A DNA stretch of 64,000 nucleotides, from contig CAVQFO010000042.1 of assembly GCA_963711725.1 (NCBI GenBank), forward strand, positions 124,001 through 188,000. The letters are read 5' to 3'. The translations under genes and the position numbers were made by a program. This DNA is from CAVQFO01 sp963711725. Its GTDB lineage: Bacteria; Pseudomonadota; Gammaproteobacteria; Nitrococcales; Aquisalimonadaceae. Shown here piece after piece: positions 17,794-26,811 of the stretch (position 1 is its first letter; every line of letters starts with the position of its first letter). Below the pieces are notes generated by a model that searched no databases, was not told where the DNA came from, and saw only the letters and a program-made list of their open reading frames with translations.

Positions 17794-17820
17794 TACCGCT
17801 GCACTACCTCTAAGGTGGTA
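17794..17820. promoter_or_regulatory. NarL-type 7-2-7 heptamer pair
   Basis: TACCTCT-AA-GGTGGTA at 17805-17820 has the 7-2-7 spacing of NarL/NarP palindromic sites. The left heptamer fits TACYYMT fully and the right fits five of seven positions. A further near match, TACCGCT, is at 17794. The site lies about 90 bases above the proposed narK1 start site and upstream of narX, in the divergent promoter region. Confidence 0.55.
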
Positions 17821-17928
17821 GCCAGCGAAACACTCCCAATGCATTGTTTTTATTATGAATAAATCAATAACCGGAATACTCGTCCGGCCCGCCCGAGGCA
17901 CCTCGGACTCTTTGGAGGTAACCTGCTC

Positions 17929-19789
17929 GTGAGCATCAACCTGGGCCGGTCGCTGATCTTCCGAACCGGTCTTGCCATGGCCGGCATCACTCTGCTGGCC
18001 ATCTTCACCATGGTCAGCTCGGTCATCATTGCCGACACGGCACGCGGCGACGCGGCCGCCATCAATCTCGCCGGTTCCCTGCGCATGCAGGCCTACCGGA
18101 TGGGCAGCCACATCCAGAATCCGGATCATGACCGGGCAAAGGCGCTGCTGGCCCGCGATACCCGCGCTTTCGATGCCTCTCTGCACGACACCACTCTTTC
18201 GTCGGTCATACCCTCGGCGCCGGACAATCCGCTTGCCGAGAGCTATCGGGAGGTGATCGCTCACTGGGACAACCGCCTGAAGCCCTCGGTGGAGCAATAC
18301 CCCGAGAGCCCACTCGCCGCGCGCCAACAGTACCTTGCGGACGTGGACACCTTCGTGGCCGAAGTGGACCACATGGTCCATCAGCTCCAACAGGAGGCGG
18401 AGGGCAAGATCCAACTGCTGCGGCTGATTCAGGGTATCGCCCTGTTCCTCACGCTGGCCCTGGTGTTCTTCACCATGTACAAGCTGCTGCTGGACGTGAT
18501 CCCGCCCCTGCGTGACCTGCTGGCGGCCGTCGATGATGCGCGCCAGGGCAACCTGAGCACCCGCACCACGTACCAGTCCCAGGACGAGCTGGGCCTGCTC
18601 TCGCGAACCTTTAACGAGATGGCGGAAAGCCTCTCCCGCATGTACGCGGAACTGGAGCAGCGAGTGGCCGACCGCACGGCCGAGCTTCAGCGCAGCAATC
18701 TGTCGTTGGAAGTCCTGTACGAGACGGCCAACCGCCTGGGCCGGTCGCCGCCCAACGATGTCATGGCCTACCGGCCCATCCTGGAACGCCTGGAACAGGC
18801 CACGGGCCTGGGCCCTGTCACCTTGTGTCTGGCGCACCCCGGGCAGGCCTCCGCGTTCTCCCAAATCGCCACCAGGGATCGCCGGCCCGCCCAGTGCACG
18901 GCACCGGATTGCGCCGGCTGTTTCGAGGCGGCCATGCACGGGCGCGTGCCCACCGTGCCGGACGCCCAGGTCATTCCCATCATGGAGAACGATCAGCGCT
19001 TCGGGGTGCTGGTGGTCGAGCGGGGCGCCCGCGAACCCGGCGCCCTGGCAACGCAACCTGATCGAAGCCGTCGCCGCCCATATCGCCACCTCCCGCAGCC
19101 TGGCCCGGCAGGCCGAACAGCATCGCCTTCTGTCCCTGATCGAGGAACGCACGGTGATCGCCCGGGAACTGCACGATTCCCTGGCTCAGTCGCTCTCCTA
19201 CCTCAAGATCCAGGTCGCCCGCCTGCAGAAAATCACCGGCGCGGAGAAGGCCGGCGCCGGCGAAATCGTCAGCGAATTGCGCGAGGGGCTGAACTCCGCC
19301 TATCGGCAGCTACGGGAATTGCTCACGACCTTCCGCTTGCAAATGAACGAGCCGGGCCTGGAACCCGCACTGCGCAAGACCACCCGTGAGTTCGCCGACC
19401 GTGCGGACATCGACATCGAGCTGGACTACGGCCTGGGGAACTGCCCATTGACGCCCAACGAGGAGATCCATGTCCTCCAGATCGTGCGCGAAGCCCTGGC
19501 CAATGTGGATCACCACGCCCGGGCTCGCCGAGCCGACGTGCGGCTGCAGCCCGAGGACGACGGCACGATCCGCGTCACCGTAACCGACGATGGCGTGGGC
19601 ATCGGCGATAGAGGCATCGAGCGGCAGCACCACTACGGCTTGCGTATCATGGAGGAACGGGCCCAAGGCCTGAACGGCCGGATCGAAGTTCGCCGCGGCG
19701 AAGACGGCGGCACGACCATGGAGCTGCGATTCCAACCGCAGCGCCCACCGGTGCCCTTGAGCGAGGCAGAGGACAGAGGCGATGACTAG
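17929..19789 (+). CDS. narX: Nitrate/nitrite sensor kinase NarX (one frameshift)
   Basis: A membrane histidine kinase of about 620 residues. Membrane segments lie near residues 12-34 and 165-185. Between them is the periplasmic sensor with the NarX P-box AGSLRMQAYRMG. A HAMP region follows, then the cysteine cluster CTAPDCAGC of the NarX central module, the H-box ELHDSLAQSLSYLKIQ and a C-terminal ATPase domain (DDGVGIGD). It starts at GTG with GGAGGT nine bases upstream. A one-base break near 19045 separates EPGA from PWQRNLIEAV. The last eight bases overlap narL, so the pair is co-translated. Confidence 0.93.
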
Positions 19790-20435
19790 CGACGGCGGCA
19801 ATCTCACCCGATTGATGTTGGTGGACGACCACCCCCTGCTCCGCCGGGGCCTGCGGCAGTTGTTCGCCGACGAAGCCGACTTCGAGATCGTCGCCGAGGC
19901 CGGCACCGGCGCCGAGGCCGTTCACGCGGCGCAGGAGCAGCAGCCGGACCTCATCCTGCTGGATCTCCACATGAAGGAAATGAGCGGGCTGGATACGCTG
20001 GACGCCCTGCGGGCGGCGGGCGTGGAGGCACGAATTGTGATCCTGACCGTATCGGACCAACGCGAGGAAGTGGTGGCCGCTTTCCGTCGGGGCGCCGACG
20101 GCTATCTGCTCAAGGACATGGAGCCCGAGGAGCTGGTGGAGCGAATCAAACAGGCGGCCGCGGGCGAGACGGTGGTCAGCGAGCAGCTGAGCGGCGTGCT
20201 GGCCACAGCCCTGCGGGCCCCGGAGCAAAATGACGACCTGATCGCGCGGCTCACCGAACGCGAAGCCGCAATCCTGCGCCAGATCGCCCGAGGCCAGTCC
20301 AACAAGGTCATCGCCCGACACCTGGACATCGCCGAAGGCACGGTGAAGGTGCACGTAAAGAATCTGCTGAAGAAAATGAACATGCGCTCGCGGGTCGAGG
20401 CCGCAGTGTGGGCCGTGGCCCACGGATTAAAGTAG
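19782..20435 (+). CDS. narL: Response regulator NarL
   Basis: A 217-residue NarL/FixJ regulator. The receiver domain (about 1-125) has the acidic pocket VDDHP, the phospho-acceptor Asp in LILLDLHMKEMSG, and the Lys in GYLLKDM. The C-terminal LuxR-type helix-turn-helix reads LTEREAAILRQIARG and AEGTVKVHVKNLLKKM. It is coupled to narX by an ATGACTAG overlap. When phosphorylated by NarX it should bind heptamer sites such as those at 17794-17820 and activate the nar operon. Confidence 0.94.
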   Translation: MTSDGGNLTRLMLVDDHPLLRRGLRQLFADEADFEIVAEAGTGAEAVHAAQEQQPDLILLDLHMKEMSGLDTLDALRAAGVEARIVILTVSDQREEVVAAFRRGADGYLLKDMEPEELVERIKQAAAGETVVSEQLSGVLATALRAPEQNDDLIARLTEREAAILRQIARGQSNKVIARHLDIAEGTVKVHVKNLLKKMNMRSRVEAAVWAVAHGLK

Positions 20436-20497
20436 GGTGGGCGCAGCCCACGCGGATTCGACAAGCAAGGTGCCGCGTGGGCCCGTGGCCCGGCCTA
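20433..20497. repeat. Inverted repeat between convergent narL and ynfA
   Basis: GTAGGGTGGGCGCAGCCCACGCGG faces CCGCGTGGGC...GGCCTAC, with GTAG/CTAC at the outer ends. It is a REP-like hairpin placed between two converging genes and may end both transcripts. Confidence 0.55.
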
Positions 20498-20830
20498 CGC
20501 CCGCCCCGGTGCCCACAGGATAACCGCCGCGCCCACCAGGCAAAGCGCCAAGCCCACCAGATCCCAACGATCCGGCGGTTGCCCCTCCACCAGCCACAAC
20601 CAAGCCAGCGAACTGGCGATGTAGACGCCGCCGTAGGCGGCATACGCGCGCCCGGCGAAGGCCGAATCGATCCGGCTCAACAAAAAAGCGAACAGTGCCA
20701 ATGCCGCGAATCCGGGCACCAGCCACCACACGCTTCGCCCCAATCGCAGCCAAGCCCAGAAGGCGTAGCAGCCACCGATTTCGCCGGCGGCGGCCAACAG
20801 ATAGATGCCGTAAGTGACCAGTACTTCCAT
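20495..20830 (-). CDS. ynfA: YnfA/UPF0060 family membrane protein
   Basis: A 111-residue protein with four membrane helices. It begins MEVLVTYGIYLLAAAGEIGG, with the conserved acidic residue in AAAGEIGGCY, then FAGRAYAAYGGVYI and the C-terminal GLALCLVGAAVILW. This is the UPF0060 family, small multidrug-resistance-like proteins whose transport substrate is unsettled. The start is the internal ATG at 20830, because the family's N-terminus begins there. The longer upstream extension is Arg-rich and unlike it. Confidence 0.88.
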   Translation of the reverse strand: MEVLVTYGIYLLAAAGEIGGCYAFWAWLRLGRSVWWLVPGFAALALFAFLLSRIDSAFAGRAYAAYGGVYIASSLAWLWLVEGQPPDRWDLVGLALCLVGAAVILWAPGRA

Positions 20831-20984
20831 GACGGGCATTACAACAGACGAGGCGCGGGTCGGCGAGCGCGGGCGGAATGATTGGGAAATCGCGGGTGTG
20901 TCTTCCCGCTTCCGCCGGGGAGTGTGTCGCAAAGACTGTTTCCACCGGCAAACCTCGACGCTTCATGCGACTGTTTTTCTTCTG

Positions 20985-21060
20985 CAGTCATGCCCGCGAG
21001 GCGGGACTGCCTTCTTTTCACAGACATGGATTTCCGCCTGCGCGGAAATGACGGGCCGGG
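20985..21060. repeat. Pair of GTCATTYCCGCG-type repeats
   Basis: TCATGCCCGCGAGGCGGGACTGCC on plus is followed about 25 bases later by its inverted relative GGATTTCCGCCTGCGCGGAAATGAC. This is the 'GTCATTCCCGCGAAAGCGGGAATCC' repeat form common in proteobacteria. Function unknown. Confidence 0.6.
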
Positions 21061-21136
21061 CCAAGGCCACGTTTCCTTGATTCCCGAGGTTCGGCCGGCG
21101 TCGCGACGCCGGCCAGGGAGCGGCACCGGCCTCTCC

Positions 21137-21198
21137 TTAAGAAATTTCCACGGCAACGACGCGGCGGGAGACTACAAGAACATAGGAAATTTCTTACA
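21137..21198 (+). promoter_or_regulatory. GacA-box-like upstream site of sRNA A
   Basis: CATAGG-AAATTT-CTTACA at 21181-21198 matches the GacA/UvrY upstream sequence TGTAAG-N6-CTTACA: the right half is perfect and the left half matches three of six. A second, inverted partial copy (TTAAGAAATTTCC) lies at 21138-21150. The same 18-mer stands at the same distance from the second sRNA (60073-60090). The region between box and RNA keeps TACCAT and a second weak -10-like word at identical spacing in both copies. Confidence 0.65.
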
Positions 21199-21249
21199 GA
21201 CCGAGGCCGGGTCGATCCGTACCATAGGTCCTGCGTGAGAGACACGGCG

Positions 21250-21380
21250 ACCATAAGGAAGTGGAAGGGAAGCGCGCCGGAGGTTGGGGCTGGGAAGCCC
21301 ACCAAGGACTTTAACCGGCTCTCACCGAGGACAGGAATTGCGTGGAAAGGCCGCACCAGGATCGGGGCGGCCTTTTTATT
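21250..21380 (+). ncRNA. CsrB/RsmZ-like sRNA, copy A (predicted)
   Basis: A predicted RNA of about 130 nt that sequesters CsrA/RsmA. It contains ten GGA motifs. The hairpin CCAU-AAGGAA-GUGG shows AAGGA in its loop, GGGCU-GGGA-AGCCC shows GGA in a tetraloop, and the terminator hairpin GGCCGC...GCGGCC carries CAGGAUC in its loop before UUUUU. The copy at 59876-60021 shares sequence across about 100 nt with compensating changes in the first hairpin (CCAU/GUGG versus UCAC/GUGA). The 5' end is inferred from promoter spacing only. No protein frame explains the conservation. The terminator may also serve the converging thioesterase gene. Confidence 0.72.
21347..21380 (+). terminator. Intrinsic terminator of sRNA A
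   Basis: GGCCGC and GCGGCC pair around an 11-nt loop and are followed by TTTTTATT. It stands between the sRNA and the stop of the opposing thioesterase gene. Confidence 0.8.
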
Positions 21381-21413
21381 TGCGCCACCAAGGCATCGTC
21401 TCCCCCTGCCCAC

Positions 21414-21927
21414 CTACATGGGTTCATCCTTCACCCGCGCGGCCTCCTCGTCGATTCGGCTGTGGCGCTGCAGAAGCTCGGACCGCAACTCCTTGCGCAT
21501 TTGCGCCGCGCGATAACGCTGCTTCTCGTCGGGGGTGCTGCGGCGCGTAGGCCGGAACCTTCACCGGTCGACCGTCCTCGTCCAGGGCCACCATGGTCAC
21601 GTAACAACTGTTGGTTCGCCGCACGTCGCGGGTCTTCACGTCTTCCGCGATCACTTCGATTCCCACTTCCATGGACGTGTTGCCCACGTAATTGATGGCG
21701 GCATTCAGGGTCACCAGTTCGCCCACGTGGATCGGCTCGCGAAACAGCACCTGATCCACCGAAAGCGTAACCACGTACTGGCCGCAGAAGCGGCTCGCGC
21801 AGACATAGGCTGCCTGATCGACCAGTTTGAGCAGACTGCCGCCGTGAACGTTGCCGGCGAAGTTGGCCATGTCAGGGGTCATCAGCACGGTCATGGAGGC
21901 GCTGGTCACATTGGGGAGTTCTGACAC
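21414..21927 (-). CDS. Acyl-CoA thioesterase, YciA/BACH hotdog family (frameshifted)
   Basis: A hotdog-fold thioesterase of about 170 residues. MTPDMANFAGNVHGGSLL carries the conserved Asn/His/Gly motif around the catalytic region, and VDQAAYVCASRFCG and ELVTLNAAINYVGNTSMEVGI are typical of acyl-CoA hydrolases. I start it at the GTG at 21927 because AGGAG lies nine bases upstream. Near 21540 the frame shifts by one base. The alternative frame gives a natural charged helix (TPDEKQRYRAAQMRKELRS...) ending at a TAG at 21414, which is more plausible than the Arg-rich tail of the first frame. Substrate chain length is unknown. Confidence 0.82.
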
Positions 21928-22319
21928 GCGGAAAGTCTCCTGTTTCAGGCGGGAAGACGACAATCTCATCGGTGATGCCGAGATCATGCCTGATCTTCCG
22001 AAAATTCAACAATCTCGAACGTTTAATGAGAGCAAGGATATGTATAATACGCTCCGGAGAAAGCAAGGGAGATGCCGATTTGGCTTGCCGCCGCGCACGC
22101 ATATCGTCATCCCCCGAAAAAGAGGTCGAATCGGAACGGCCCGCACTTTGACGTCCGCTCGCCCGTCCGGGTGACGGCATTTTCTGTGCGAAGCTCGGGC
22201 GCTGCAGGATCAGCGCGTTCGAGGGCGGCATGCCCCGCCGCCGCTCCGGCTCGGCACAACACTGGTCATTTCAGGGAAGCAGCCGCTCGGAAGGCCAGTA
22301 ACAAGAAGGAGCCACGCCC

Positions 22320-22978
22320 GTGAACTCACAAGGTGCCGTCGACCGCGCCACGCGGCGAAGATTGCGAACGCGCGCGAAACTGGTGGCCGCCGCCCGAGAA
22401 TTGATCGCCCGCAAGGGCCTCGAGGGCATCACCATCCAACAGATCACGGAGACCGCCGACGTCGGTTTCGGTTCGTTCTATAACCACTTTCCGTCCAAGG
22501 AAGCCCTGTTCGACGCCGTGATGGAGGAAACGGTGGAGAACTGGGGCCAGGCCCTGGACAGCCTCGTTGAGCGCAGCGAGGATTCGGCGGAAATCCTGGC
22601 CGCCTCCATCCGCTACTCTCTCAAGCGCGTGGCGGAGGAACCGACCTGGGGCTGGTTCATCTACCATATTGCGCCGTGGATGCTTCGCATGAAATCCGGG
22701 CTCGTCGGCCGGATGAACACCCGCATTCGCCGGGGCACCGAGGCAGGCCGCTTCAAGACCGGCGACGTGGACATGGTCATGCTCGCCGCCGGCGGCGGCA
22801 TCATCGCCACGATCTCCGCCATTCTGCACGACCAGATTGGCGCCGACGCACCGGAGCGCATCGCCGCCCAGTGCCTGATCTGTGCGGACTGAGCGAGTCC
22901 GAGGCCAGCGAGATCACCCAACGGCAATTGCCGGAAATGGCCTGGCCGGCCATGGAACCGCTGGCCGCCGCGCTGTAG
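22320..22978 (+). CDS. TetR/AcrR family transcriptional regulator (frameshifted C-terminus)
   Basis: A regulator of about 218 residues. The N-terminal helix-turn-helix is clear (ITIQQITETADVGFGSFYNHFPSKEALFDAV). The ligand-binding C-terminal domain is less conserved, and the ligand is unknown. One frame ends early at 22892, just after IAAQCL. A one-base shift there continues into LCGLSESEASEITQRQLPEM and a natural stop at 22978, 15 bases from the converging LOG gene. A GTG start preceded by AAGAAGGAG is used. The 390 bp upstream region holds a TATAAT word at 22043 but no clear -35 or operator. Confidence 0.8.
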
Positions 22979-22993
22979 CGCTTCCGGGCCGGA

Positions 22994-23575
<582 letters not shown>

Positions 23576-24346
23576 GGGGCTATGGTAGACCGAATGCCTT
23601 TCCAACTCACCGATGCAGGTCGGATTATCGCAGCGTAATCCGACAGCATGGAGCGGCGAACCGGAAAGAGATATCACCACAGAGGCACGGAGTTCACAGA
23701 GAAGGGCAAAAGAGCTTTTCTTGTCCCCTGTGCGCTCTGGGCCTCCGTGGTCAATATTTCTTATGGTTCAATGAAGTCCTCGGATTATCGGATTCCGCTG
23801 CGCTAATCCGACCTACATCGACTGAAAATTTGGTTTTTTGGATAATTCGGTCCCCCTCTCCCCTAACCCCTCTCCCGCGTTGGGGACAGGGGAACCAGCC
23901 GAGAGCCAAACAAGTAGTCATAGCCTGGATGAAACGCAGCGCAATCCAGGAGGTTCCCACACAGCCACGTCGCACTCGTGCAGCGTAAACCGGCAAATCG
24001 ACCGGAGTTCAACCACAGAGGTCACAGAGTTACACGAAGGACAAGAAGATCGCCTTTGCCCTACTCTGTGTCCTCTGTGGTGAACGCACTGCGGATTGAT
24101 GCCTGCGCAAGATCCCGGCTTGTGCTCCGCCAAGCCGACTGAGATCGGCTAATCTTCCCATGTATGCTTTCGGAGGTTGTGACGTCTCTGCCGCCGTCGA
24201 ACGTCGTAGCCCGGGTGAAGCAAAGCGGAATCCGGGGATTCCTGGATTCCACTGCGTCTCATCCAGGCTACGAGGTTTGCCGATTTGCACAGGAGAGAGA
24301 GGGGGGGGCGATCCAACACCTGCCCCACCGGCCTTCATCGTCCCCG
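23576..24346. repeat. Gene-free repeat island
   Basis: About 770 bp with no credible gene but at least six repeat types. REP hairpins with TCGGATTA arms lie at 23619-23644 and 23788-23811. Long hairpins built on CCACAGAGG words lie at 23676-23751 and 24010-24083. A CCCCTCTCCCCTAACCCC tract lies at 23852-23875, and a GTAGCCTGGATGAAACGC-type repeat at 23929-23950. A hairpin of the last type lies at 24206-24271 (GTAGCCCGGGTGAAG to ATCCAGGCTAC). It looks like a sink for short dispersed repeats between LOG and the metal ATPase. Confidence 0.7.
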
Positions 24347-26664
24347 CTACGCGGACTTGGCGACTGCCCCCGCCTCATCCGCCAGACCTTCGAAAATCTC
24401 CTCTTCCTGCGCGAAATGCAGCCGCAGGATCGCCGCCAGACTGTAGAGCAGGCGGGTGAGTTCCCCCAGTTGCTCGGGTTCCGGCCCCGCCTCGGGCAAA
24501 TCCGCGACAATGCGCGAAAACAGCCCGGCCAAATGGAAAACCTCCCGGTGCGTGCGGCTCATGGCCGCCAGGGGGTCCTCGCCGGGCAGCAGCTTGGCGA
24601 CTTTGGGATAAAGGGCACGCTCGTCCTCCTGCTCGTGGGGCAGCAATTGCCGGCGAAGGGTTTCGTCCAAGCCGATCAACACCTCCCGCTGGCGCGCCGG
24701 GGCAAGATCGGCCAACTGGCCGGCCACGGCCTCGAGTTGGTCGAGGTGAGGCAGCAGACTCGCGTGCTCGGACTTGAGCCGTTCGGCGGTGTCCGCGGAC
24801 AGGCCGTGTGAACGCTCTGCCCGCCACCGGCCACCCAACGCCCGCAGGGCATTCAGGATCACCGCGACGTCGATGACCTCCTGGACCAGCGCGCCCGCCA
24901 CCGGAGGAAGGAACCCGAACGCGGCCACCAGCATGGCGGCGGCCGACAATCCCATGCCGGCAAACACGCTCTGCAGGGCAATGCCCCGCGACCGACGGGC
25001 GATGGACAAGCCTTCCGCCAAACGATCGATGCGGTCCACCAGCAGCACCACGTCCGCCGCCTCCGATGAGGCGCCGGCCCCCCGGGCTCCCATGGCGACG
25101 CCGACATCGGCGGCGGCCAGCGCCGGTGCGTCGTTGATGCCGTCGCCCACCATGACCGTCACGGTCTCGGCGCGCTCCGCCTTCACCGCTTCGAGTTTCT
25201 CGGCCGGCGAACGCTCCGCCAGCACCGTGTCCACGCCCAGTGCGTTGCCGATCGTTTCCGCCACATCGCGACGATCGCCGCTGACCATGAGGGTGCGCCG
25301 GATGCCGGCGCGGCGCAGGGCACGCAGGGCCCGGGGGCTATCGCTGCGGATCTCGTCGGCGAGGATCAACGCGCCCGCCGGCGAACCGTCCACCGCGACG
25401 AACACGACCGCCGCGCCCTGATACGCCGCCCGTCGCTGCACCTCTCTCGCCCACGATCCGACGGCGCGCCTCGCCGATGACGAAGGCCGGGGTGCCCAGG
25501 CCCACCTGCTTCCCGTCCACGTAGCCGGTCAGGCCCTGGCCGGCCGTTTCCGCGACCCGCTCCGGCAGACTCAGCTCCATGCCGCGGCGGCGGGCTTCCC
25601 TGAGAATGGCGACGGCGGTGACATGTTGCGAGACCTGATCCAGGGAAGCGGCCAGGCGCAGTATTTCGTCCGGGGCCATGCCTTCGCGGCACTCGATTGC
25701 GAGCAGGCGGGCCATGCCGGTGGTGAGCGTGCCGGTCTTGTCGAACATCACGACCTGGGCCCGCGCCAGCGCCTCCAGCGTCCCGCCGTTCTTGATCAGG
25801 ATCCCGCGTTTCGCCGCGCGGGAGATACCCGAGACGATGGCGACGGGCGCGGCGAGAATCAGCGGGCAGGGCGTGGCCACGACGAGAACCGCCAATGCCC
25901 GCACGGGGTCGCCGGAAACCAGCCAGGCGGCCGCCGCCACCAGCAGCGCGGCGGGGACGAACCAGGCCGCATAGCGATCGGCCAGGCGCACGAACGGCGC
26001 CTTGGACTCCTGAGCGGCCTTCACCAGCCGCACGATGCCGGCAAACGTACTCTGCTCGGCGCCCGCCAGGGCCCGCAATTCGAACGGCCCGCCGGCGTTC
26101 AACACGCCGCTGGCGACTTCGATCGCCGGCCTCGCGCTCAACCGGCACGGATTCGCCCGTGAGCGCGGATTCGTCCAGCGTCGCGGCCTGATCCGGCAGC
26201 ACCCCGTCCACCGGAACCACTTCGCCGGCGGCGATCAGCAGGCGGTCGCCGGCCCGCACCTCTGCCACGGGCACCGACTCCAGCGTCTCGCCGCGATACC
26301 GGTGTGCCGTGCGCGGCGCCCGCGCCAGCAGGGCGGACAGCTCCCTCCGCGCCCGGCGGGCGGCGTAGTCTTCAAGGGAGCGGCCCGAGGCCAGCATGAT
26401 GGCGATCACCACGCCGGCCAGGTATTCGCCCAACAACACACTGCCCAGCAGGGCCAGTACCGCAAGCAGGTCCACACCGCCGCGGCGGCGCAGGAGATCG
26501 CGCACCGCCGTGACCAAGACGCTGGCCAGCACGACCACGACGGCGGCCAGCCAACTCCAACGCGTCATCGCCTCGCTGCCGGCAAGGCGGGCTATCAGAC
26601 CCACGGCCAGTGCAAGCAGTGAAAATCCCAGGAGCAACCCGTTGGTGTGTTCGCGTATCCGCAT
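24347..26664 (-). CDS. P1B-5-type metal ATPase with C-terminal hemerythrin domain (two frameshifts)
   Basis: A heavy-metal transporting P-type ATPase of about 770 residues. It has the phosphatase loop TLDESALTGES, the ion-site motif TPCPL in transmembrane helix 4, the phosphorylation site DKTGTLTTG, and VGDGINDAPAL. The helix-6 motif is QEVID. TPC plus QExxD and a C-terminal hemerythrin-like domain (SEHASLLPHL, HEQEDERALYP, RTHREVF, HFAQEEEIF) define the P1B-5 class. Its studied member, Sinorhizobium Nia, moves Ni and Fe. There is no N-terminal metal-binding domain. The frame breaks near 26130 and 25435. The gene diverges from the N-ATPase operon and shares its FNR-like box. Confidence 0.88.
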
Positions 26665-26734
26665 TTCCCGTCCCGGCGCCGGAGGAACCGGCCATCAAAG
26701 CGCTTCCAAGCTACCGCAGCTATCCTTTCTGTAC

Positions 26735-26748
26735 TTGATGCCCGTCAA
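26735..26748. promoter_or_regulatory. FNR/DNR-like box between metal ATPase and N-ATPase operon
   Basis: TTGAT-GCCC-GTCAA matches TTGAT-N4-ATCAA at nine of ten positions. It lies 64 bases before the atpD start and 71 bases before the divergent P1B-5 ATPase start, similar to the distance of the narK1 box from its gene. It could control both transcripts. Confidence 0.55.
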
Positions 26749-26811
26749 CTGGGCGGTTGGCGGGCCATTGCACAGTATTCCCCTGGCCATTCACCACAGA
26801 CAAGGCAGGCA

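Noticed and set aside
21180..21380. GEMM (c-di-GMP), cobalamin or Moco riboswitch for the duplicated element
   Set aside because: The conserved core words of these classes are absent, no gene follows copy A in the right orientation, and the element ends in its own terminator with GGA-rich loops.
22043..22048. Perfect TATAAT word upstream of tetR as its promoter
   Set aside because: No acceptable -35 lies 16-18 bases before it, and it would give a 265-nt leader. The evidence is too weak for a promoter call.
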